Shown in pieces: positions 58,243 through 64,000 of a stretch of 64,000 nucleotides of DNA. The translations under genes and the position numbers were made by a program. Within the stretch, counting starts at the first letter, position 1, and each line of letters starts with the position of its first letter. Source of the DNA: Parietaria judaica (lineage: Eukaryota; Streptophyta; Magnoliopsida; Rosales; Urticaceae); NCBI GenBank assembly GCA_954871525.1, contig OX940864.1, forward strand, positions 2,970,001 through 3,034,000. Direction: 5' to 3'. Below the pieces are notes generated by a model. It was not told where the DNA came from. It did not search any database and saw only the letters and a list, made by a program, of their open reading frames with translations.

Positions 58243-58433
58243 AGCGGCATAAGTACTTTTCTTTGGATGTATCATTAATTTTTTGAACATGCGCTACTTT
58301 TAGTAAAATTCAGTGATTTTCTCCATTTCATTTTTTTTTCTGGTACTCACAGGATTTTAAAAAAAATGAAGAAAAAAAATATTTAACTTTGGAAATTTTA
58401 TGAAAAATTAAAAACATTAAGTACTTATGCCGT
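58243..58433. mobile_element. MITE with CGGCATAAGTACTT inverted ends
   Basis: Left AATAGCGGCATAAGTACTTT and right (complement) AATAACGGCATAAGTACTTA form inverted repeats around a 190-bp AT-rich, non-coding core. The ends match those at 11459 and 15226. It lies about 170 bp upstream of the putative cytochrome b5 TATA box. Confidence 0.7.
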
Positions 58434-59394
58434 TATTTTTTCTTTATAGGAGTCCAGAATGGGTGGCTGGATTTTCAAGCTGTAAATAGTCGTTTATTGC
58501 ATTTTTTATATGCTGAAATATAACTACGTCAACGTGAAAACGCTCTTTTCATGCGGAAATTAAATATATATTTAGAGAGAGGGAACAAAATACAGGAGTA
58601 TTTTTTAAATGATTAATATAATGAATTTTAATTTGTCAATGTCTCACCTATAAGTTCGAGGAAAGGGATAACATATATTCATATGGTCTAACTTAATCAA
58701 CTCTTCAAGCTTGAGAAACAAATTAAATAATTGACCAGTGAGAGTTTAAGTAAATTTTTAGCGGGTAAAAGTAAAACAGCGCTTTAGTAGTCTCAGTTAC
58801 GTTGTTGTGCGAAAATGTCCTCTGAAATAAATAAATTAAAAGGGCGGATTAGATCTCTCCTTAATATTTTTTATGCATTAATGATCTATACTTTTCAATA
58901 TTATTAATATTTTATATAAAGAAATTGTGAATTAGTATTTATCAGTAATTGAAAATTCAAGGAATACCCAAAATATCTCGTGGGTAACTCGTATATTATG
59001 GATATATCATATAAGGGTAAAAATCGCCCCATGTGTATTTTGTTTTAAAATTTTATAAAAAAAATTCATAAACCTCCCCGACGTTGTATAATTTTTTATA
59101 AATAAATTTATTTATGAAATACTTATTAATAAAAATTTCATAAGCCTCCCATGTGTGTTTCGTTTTAAAATTCTAATATTTATTTACGAAATATTTGTTT
59201 ATATTACCTATTGAGTTTAAGTATAGTCGTAAATTTGGATAGAAGCAATCGATTATCGATTTTTAAAATTTTACAAAACCCTCGTTCGTATTACCCACAC
59301 AACTTTTAGCATACCTGTAAAATTAGACTTAGCGGGCAATTTTTCGAAAAACAGACTCGTGATCTTGAAACTATTGCAACTATTTCAAGGTTAT

Positions 59395-60830
59395 CATTGG
59401 GAAGATGTGGACTAAACGCATACGACAATACATAATTAAAAACCAATACGACAAGCAGAATAAAACCACTCAAAAAGCTAAAATCAGTAAGAATTATTGA
59501 TGCTATTGGTCCCTCTTTTTACGAGGGATGTGCATTATTAATCCTTCTTTTCAAATATAAAGTTAATGACTTACTTGTATGATTTTGGTGGTAAATAAGA
59601 TTTAAAACAGCGCAAATGTCTCTCTATTTAAGATTTTTTTAAAAAAATTGATCATTTGACTGTAATTTTGTGTGTGAGTTTAAGCCTGACTTGGCTCAAC
59701 TCCTAACAGAGATTTCCCCACCAGGGATTTCCCCACTAGAGCGAGCAGAGAAGAGCCCAAGCAGAGATCTTCCTAGCAGGAGTTCTTCCACCAGAGAGCT
59801 CCCCACCAGAGATGGGTCCGACCAGAGCTTTCTCCTAGCAGGAAAGGACCCGACCAGAGATGTTCCTACCAGAGATGCCCCTACCAGACATACCCCTAGC
59901 AGAGATGAGGGAAAGCAGAGATGCCCCCTAGCAGAAGAGGACCCTAGCAGGATTCTCTCGAGCAGAAACGGGAAACGCCAGAAGTCAAGAAGAGCTATTC
60001 CAGGAAGGTGCCAAACTTGAGGAGCAAGTTTGGAGATTCGATTTGGCTTCCTGATTTGATATGATTTGGTTTCCCATTCTGTTAGGAAAACGTGTAAATT
60101 GTAAAGATTTGATTAAGTTTATTTTAGGAAGTTTAGCTAGAGTTTAGCTTTCTAGTTTGTCTATAAATACAAGTCTTATGACTTTAGTTTGTAACTTTTT
60201 GCTCTATTTGCTTTCGACATTAATTTGAGAAAATTCTCCCAACTTTCTTTCTCCTTTGTTTCTTGTTCTTTATTTTCTTTTGGCAGATCCATTCCCATTG
60301 GGAACCAACAAATTTAACAAAAGACTTAACGAGATACTGGATTAATATATTTTTTTAATTTAATATATGATCATTTAACTGTCTCTCTATTAAATACAGT
60401 TTTTTCTTCACTTTGGCCATAATTTTATTGCTACTAAATATTATTTTTTCTTCATGATACCATTATTTGAAATTTGAATGCATGATACCGAGGAATATAT
60501 GATACATATATTAACTTTATTGCAGCCTATTGAATCCTATGTATTAGCGCATAACTTAAAATTATATTTAAAATTCCATTAATCGTTGATAACTATGAAT
60601 ATTAGTCTAATATTAATCCCTTAATTCAGTCCTTTGAATTCGAGAAAGACACCTTAAAATTTAAATAGAGACGTTTCCGTTAAGTACTTAGAAAATATCG
60701 CAGCTATTCCAAGCTTCTCATTCGAAGATGTTTACTAAAGCGATACAACAGTATAAAAACAAAATACGATAAGCAGACTAAAATCACTAAAAAAAACTAA
60801 CTAACTATAATAATGAGTTATTGACGCTAT
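59395..60830 (+). repeat. Local duplication (two copies of about 120 bp)
   Basis: 59395-59510 and 60705-60830 are similar throughout. Both contain GAAGATGT, then ACTAAA(C/G)GC and GATAAGCAGA/GACAAGCAGA words, and both end in TTGA(C/T)GCTATTGG. After the first copy the sequence continues TTTTTACGAGGG. In the second a similar GTTAACGAGGG reappears only at 61148, after an LTR-like insertion of about 300 bp. Confidence 0.7.
59669..60310 (+). repeat. Solo LTR with CAGAGAT tandem array and AATTT target duplication
   Basis: A 642-bp repeat starting TGTGTGTGAGTTTAAGCC and ending CATTGGGAACCAACA, flanked by AATTT at 59664-59668 and 60311-60315. Its 5' half (59715-59965) is an irregular minisatellite of 12-24 bp units built on CCAGAGAT/AGCAGAGAT. 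CTATAAATACAAG near 60161 looks like the LTR promoter. No polyprotein sequence adjoins. The 116-codon ORF through the array is not a gene. Confidence 0.87.
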
Positions 60831-61134
60831 TGGGTTAGGAATTTTGACCTAAATCTCTAAATTAGAAAACGAAATTACAAAACGAAATAGAAAATTGACA
60901 CCAGAGTTATAGTGGTTCGCCCACAATATAAGAGTTACGTCCACTTGCCGCTTGTAAATCTCCATCATTATCATCTCTCATTCAAAGTTATTGGTTATAC
61001 TCTCAATCTCTCTTTCTCTTTCTCTCTCTTTTGTGTTAGAAAACACATAATGACGGTTGCAAGTCTCATCAGCTTGACTGCTATGCGTCGGGTCTCAATA
61101 GCGTTTCTGTATAGATTAAGCTTCACACTCAATA
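60831..61134 (+). repeat. LTR copy related to 45022-45323
   Basis: Contains GACACCAGAGTTATAGTGGT, GTCCACTTGCCGCTTGTAAA and AAGCTTCACACTCAA in the same order as the minus strand of 45323-45022. Start (TGGGTTAGGAAT) and end (CACTCAATA) diverge from the intact copy, and no target duplication is evident. It appears inserted in the second copy of the local duplication. Confidence 0.7.
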
Positions 61135-61211
61135 TAATTATCATTCGTTAACGAGGGTGTGATGCTTTGTTCCATCCGCTCTAAAATTTTTGTTCATAGA
61201 TATTATTTCTT

Positions 61212-61675
61212 GGGCTCTATAGCCATATAGCCAAACTAGAAAAACTATTTTGCAAAATAGCCAACCTTTTGATTAATATTGTCAAATAGCCAATCAACCA
61301 CATTAATAAATCACGAAAGACCGTATTACCCTTGTATTAACGTGTATTAACTATATTAACGTGTATTAACTAAGTTTATTTGTTTAAAAATAAATTAAAT
61401 TTTTGTTAAAATTTTAATCACGATTTTTTATTTTTAAACAAATTAACTCAGTTAATACACGTTAATATATATTTTCTGTAAACACAAGTAAATGTTCTTA
61501 TTTTTAAGAAAAATAAACTTTGTTAATACACGTTAATATGTTAAAAGGGTATTATAGGTATAAAATATGTTATTAAATAGCCACCTCATCAATTTGGCTA
61601 TTTTGCAAAGAAAAAGGAAATGTTGACTATTTGGCTAATCAAACGTTTCAATTTGACTATTAAGAGTCATTTCTC
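61212..61675 (+). mobile_element. Mutator-like MITE, copy 2, with 9-bp target duplication
   Basis: A 464-bp element starting GGGCTCTATAGCCATATAGCC and ending GACTATTAAGAGTCATTTCTC. It is flanked by an exact 9-bp duplication TTATTTCTT (61203-61211 and 61676-61684), the size produced by Mutator-type transposases. It is the reverse-orientation homologue of 38415-38849 and has internal inverted repeats around TTAACGTGTATTAACT and AGTTAATACACGTTAA. Non-coding. Confidence 0.85.
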
Positions 61676-61689
61676 TTATTTCTTTTTAT

Positions 61690-62080
61690 GATCAGTTTGG
61701 TGTGGATTGGACACTTCTATTACAGAAATAGCAAAAATGTTTTTTTTTTAAGTGGATTAATTCAATTATTCACCCCTAATTCACAACATAAGTTAGGACA
61801 TTTTTTATTTAAAAAATATTATTTGGTGAAATATTTAAATATATTATTGACTTAAAATAAAGTCTTGATATTTTAAATAAATGAAACAAAATTTAGACAT
61901 ATATCTTAAACGATATGCTTTGCAATATTAAATAAACACTTTCTAATGAATTTATTTAGTCACAAAGATAAGCACAAACATCGCATCAATTCATACACCA
62001 ATATTGTAATAATTATATGAAAAGCAAAGAGTAGAGTTCAGGAAATTAAAATCACAAATTAAAAATAAGATCATATCACA
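61690..62080. other. AT-rich spacer
   Basis: AT-rich DNA between the MITE and the 3' end of the minus-strand gene. Polyadenylation of that gene probably falls in the 61990-62080 part. Nothing else is seen. Confidence 0.4.
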
Positions 62081-62190
62081 ACAACTGCCGAACAAGCTCA
62101 TATACATCAGAGTTCTAATTAGAATTGCAATTCTTCTTTAGCAATGAAACCCAGACAGTATTCCCTTAAAACTCGCGAACAATACCTGAA
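62081..62190 (-). other. Possible 3' UTR exon of the TAC1-like gene
   Basis: On the minus strand ATTAATTTCAG|GTATTGTTCGCG is a good splice acceptor. It opens a less AT-rich segment of about 110 bp with no coding continuation. The donor at 62792-62793, directly after the stop codon, would pair with it across an intron of about 600 bp. Its 3' limit is unknown. Confidence 0.4.
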
Positions 62191-62248
62191 ATTAATAAAG
62201 AAATAATGAGCACATATTTAATTAAATTAATACAGCAGAAAAAGCAAC

Positions 62249-62279
<31 letters not shown>

Positions 62280-62794
62280 ACTATAAAAATAACGAATTAT
62301 TTAGCCATCTCACAAGAAAATATTTATTAAATATGTATTTTGTTTCACATTAGCCATAATTTTACTTGGTACTATTTATTTTTCTTTTCTTTTAATGATA
62401 ATACTTAATATCGGTATGCAGCGACACCTCGTAATTATTGACCATGCACTTAAAAAAAAAAAAGTTTTACGTATACCATCAATATATGCATGTATAGTAA
62501 TAGTGATTTTGGAGGTTTATACTTGACATATTCTTCTGGATTTCATCTTTTGGATTTATTCTTTGGAAAAATAACACCATAACAAGGGGATATACTATTA
62601 TATTGTTTCTTACATGGAATTAAGAAATAAAGTTTAAAATTCCAACGATTACTATGTTTATTTCTTTTAAAAAAAATGTCAAAATATTCTCATAATTTTA
62701 AATGTTCCGGGATGTGAAGGCACCGGCTACCTTACCGTTAGTTCCGCTACTTTATAAATGTATATCTTAGCAAGAAAAAGGGCGATACGATACC

Positions 62795-63870
62795 TTAGAT
62801 AGCAAGCAGAGAGGCAGATTCGGAGGCAGAGTTTGGTGTGCTGTTCGCAGTGAGTTGTACGGTACTTGCAGCCGTCGGGCCGTCGGATTTTTGACTCTTG
62901 CAATCGAGCAGCTCAGGATGGATCTTCCTTTTCAGCATCTTCTTCATCAGCTATAAGCCACCATAAATTGATAAGTTACTTAATTACCCACAATATATAC
63001 TAAAGCTCATTGATAGATATAAGTGATAAAATAAATATATTTAATAATTTGAGAGGGGCCGAGTGAATAATTATAATTTTAAGGGTAAAATAAAAAAAAT
63101 GTAATAATATACATAAATGTTTACACATTTAAAAACCTACTTACTTTATAGACATTGTATAGTTTGTGTATTATATGAAAAGTTAAACATGATATGTATC
63201 CGTTGATTGCGATTGATTGTTGAATTCACTAACCGAATATATATGCGATCCAAGTATAAAAATAAAAATAAAAATAAAAGTTGTCATTTAAGCAAACATA
63301 TTTGTAATTTTCCTTTATATATCACATGATTGTCTTCCATTAATCCATGGGACCATAGGCGAAACCAGGAATCGGAGAGATGGGGGCTCAAAACTTATAA
63401 CGTAGTTTATACAAAAGTTGTGGGGGCTTAACATGAGTTTAGGTAATAGGGTTTAAAATGAGCTTGGGTAATAGGGTTTAAAATATGGGAGGAGGGTGTG
63501 GCCATCCCTAGTTCCGATCCTCCTGTGCATGGGACAAATAAAAGACATATTGACCAACGAGATTCCAAGTCGATCCTATTTAACCTAACATTATAATAAA
63601 GTGACTTAACTGTTGGGATAAAGTTCTTCAATTGGTAAATAACATTGAACACATCTTCCAAAGATTACACTCACCGTGTCACACTCATATTAAATTTTGT
63701 ATCAAAAAGTAAAAATAAAAATAAATTATTATTTATGAGTAGAAGTATTTAAGTAAACCTAATAATACGACTCGTTGTACATTCTTATTACGGTTTGTCT
63801 CTTTTTTCTTTATTAAAACCATTTATGCTAAACCTAATGCATGCAAATGTACGTACGAAAGAAAAGGAGG

Positions 63871-63906
<36 letters not shown>

Positions 63907-63998
63907 CTCACTCGTTGTATATTCTTGATAGGACTTGTCTCGTCTTTGACTTTGGGAATGAGCTTCTTAGCAAAAGAGAGCGTTTTTTTGGTCCGAAC
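62795..63998 (-). CDS. TAC1-like: C-terminal part of a TAC1-like (IGT family) gene, cut by window edge
   Basis: Two minus-strand exons are visible: 63998-63912 (continuing beyond the window) and 62950-62795, joined in phase 0 (CAACGA|GTGAGT...CTTATAG|CTGATG). The 80 visible residues begin KKTLSFAKKLIPKVKDET, go on to IKNIQRLMKKMLKRKIHPEL and end in a serine/alanine/threonine-rich tail. A basic LSFAKKLIP block followed by a (M/L)LKRKIHPEL block is, from memory, the conserved C-terminal part of TILLER ANGLE CONTROL 1 proteins, which promote outward branch angle; the family related to LAZY/DRO1 ends differently. Being next to cytochrome b5 supports this, as in Arabidopsis. A splice donor (AAG|GTATCG) only one base after the stop codon suggests a 3' UTR intron. 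The identification rests on short motifs and gene order, so it is moderately sure. Confidence 0.6.
63354..63527. mobile_element. hAT MITE in the TAC1-like intron
   Basis: A 174-bp element with ends CATAGGCGAAACCAGG and (complement) CACAGGAGGATCGGAACTAGG. It is flanked by an exact 8-bp duplication CATGGGAC (63346-63353 and 63528-63535). The inner part repeats TAGGGTTTAAAAT twice in tandem. Non-coding. Confidence 0.88.
63874..63902. repeat. (AT)n microsatellite beside a splice donor
   Basis: About 28 bp of (TA)n in the intron of the TAC1-like gene, ending within about 5 bp of the exon's GTGAGT donor (63906-63911). Confidence 0.85.
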
Positions 63999-64000
63999 AC

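Noticed and set aside
59670..60020. 116-codon repetitive ORF (TRDxPTRD-like)
   Set aside because: A translation of the CAGAGAT minisatellite in a solo LTR, not a protein.

Overview
This window is nuclear DNA from a flowering plant, most likely a eudicot. Five genes lie as islands in AT-rich intergenic DNA (long (AT)n tracts, many MITEs, solo LTRs). Their plant-type GT-AG introns and GC-rich exons stand out from the background. No rRNA gene, organellar block, CRISPR array or bacterial-style operon was seen.

Layout. 1-4.2 kb: AT-rich, no recognisable gene. 4.29-4.53 kb: a cluster of ACGT-core (ABRE/G-box/C-box-like) motifs. 5.25-9.74 kb: a Ty1/copia retrotransposon on the minus strand with a 5-bp target duplication; the gag/protease end is deleted and pol is broken. 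12.56-13.65 kb (+): HD-Zip I transcription factor of the ATHB7/ATHB12 type. About 15.74-18.38 kb (+): SHOU4/At1g16860-like membrane protein gene in four exons, without an obvious in-frame ATG. 18.4-40.7 kb: a transposon graveyard with hAT, Mutator-like, CACTA-like and SINE insertions, a Pack-MULE-like element, and solo LTRs of several families, most with exact 5-bp target duplications. 40.82-43.16 kb (+): a two-exon CYP78A cytochrome P450. 43.2-55.7 kb: another solo LTR, a 32-bp perfect palindrome, a 1.4-kb foldback element and a GC-richer ORF of unknown origin. 55.78-57.87 kb (-): three-exon cytochrome b5. 59-61.7 kb: a solo LTR, a local duplication and a Mutator-like MITE. 62.79-64.0 kb (-): the 3' end of a gene that looks like TAC1 (IGT family), with a probable intron in its 3' UTR and a hAT MITE in a coding intron.

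The genes do not form a pathway, but their order is informative. From memory, Arabidopsis chromosome 2 carries TAC1 (At2g46640), CB5-C (At2g46650), CYP78A6 (At2g46660) and ATHB7 (At2g46680) as near neighbours, and chromosome 3 carries CYP78A9 next to ATHB12 (At3g61880/61890). The window shows the same order spread over about 51 kb, so it appears to be an expanded orthologous block inflated by transposons. The solo LTRs show that several retrotransposons have already been removed by LTR-LTR recombination.
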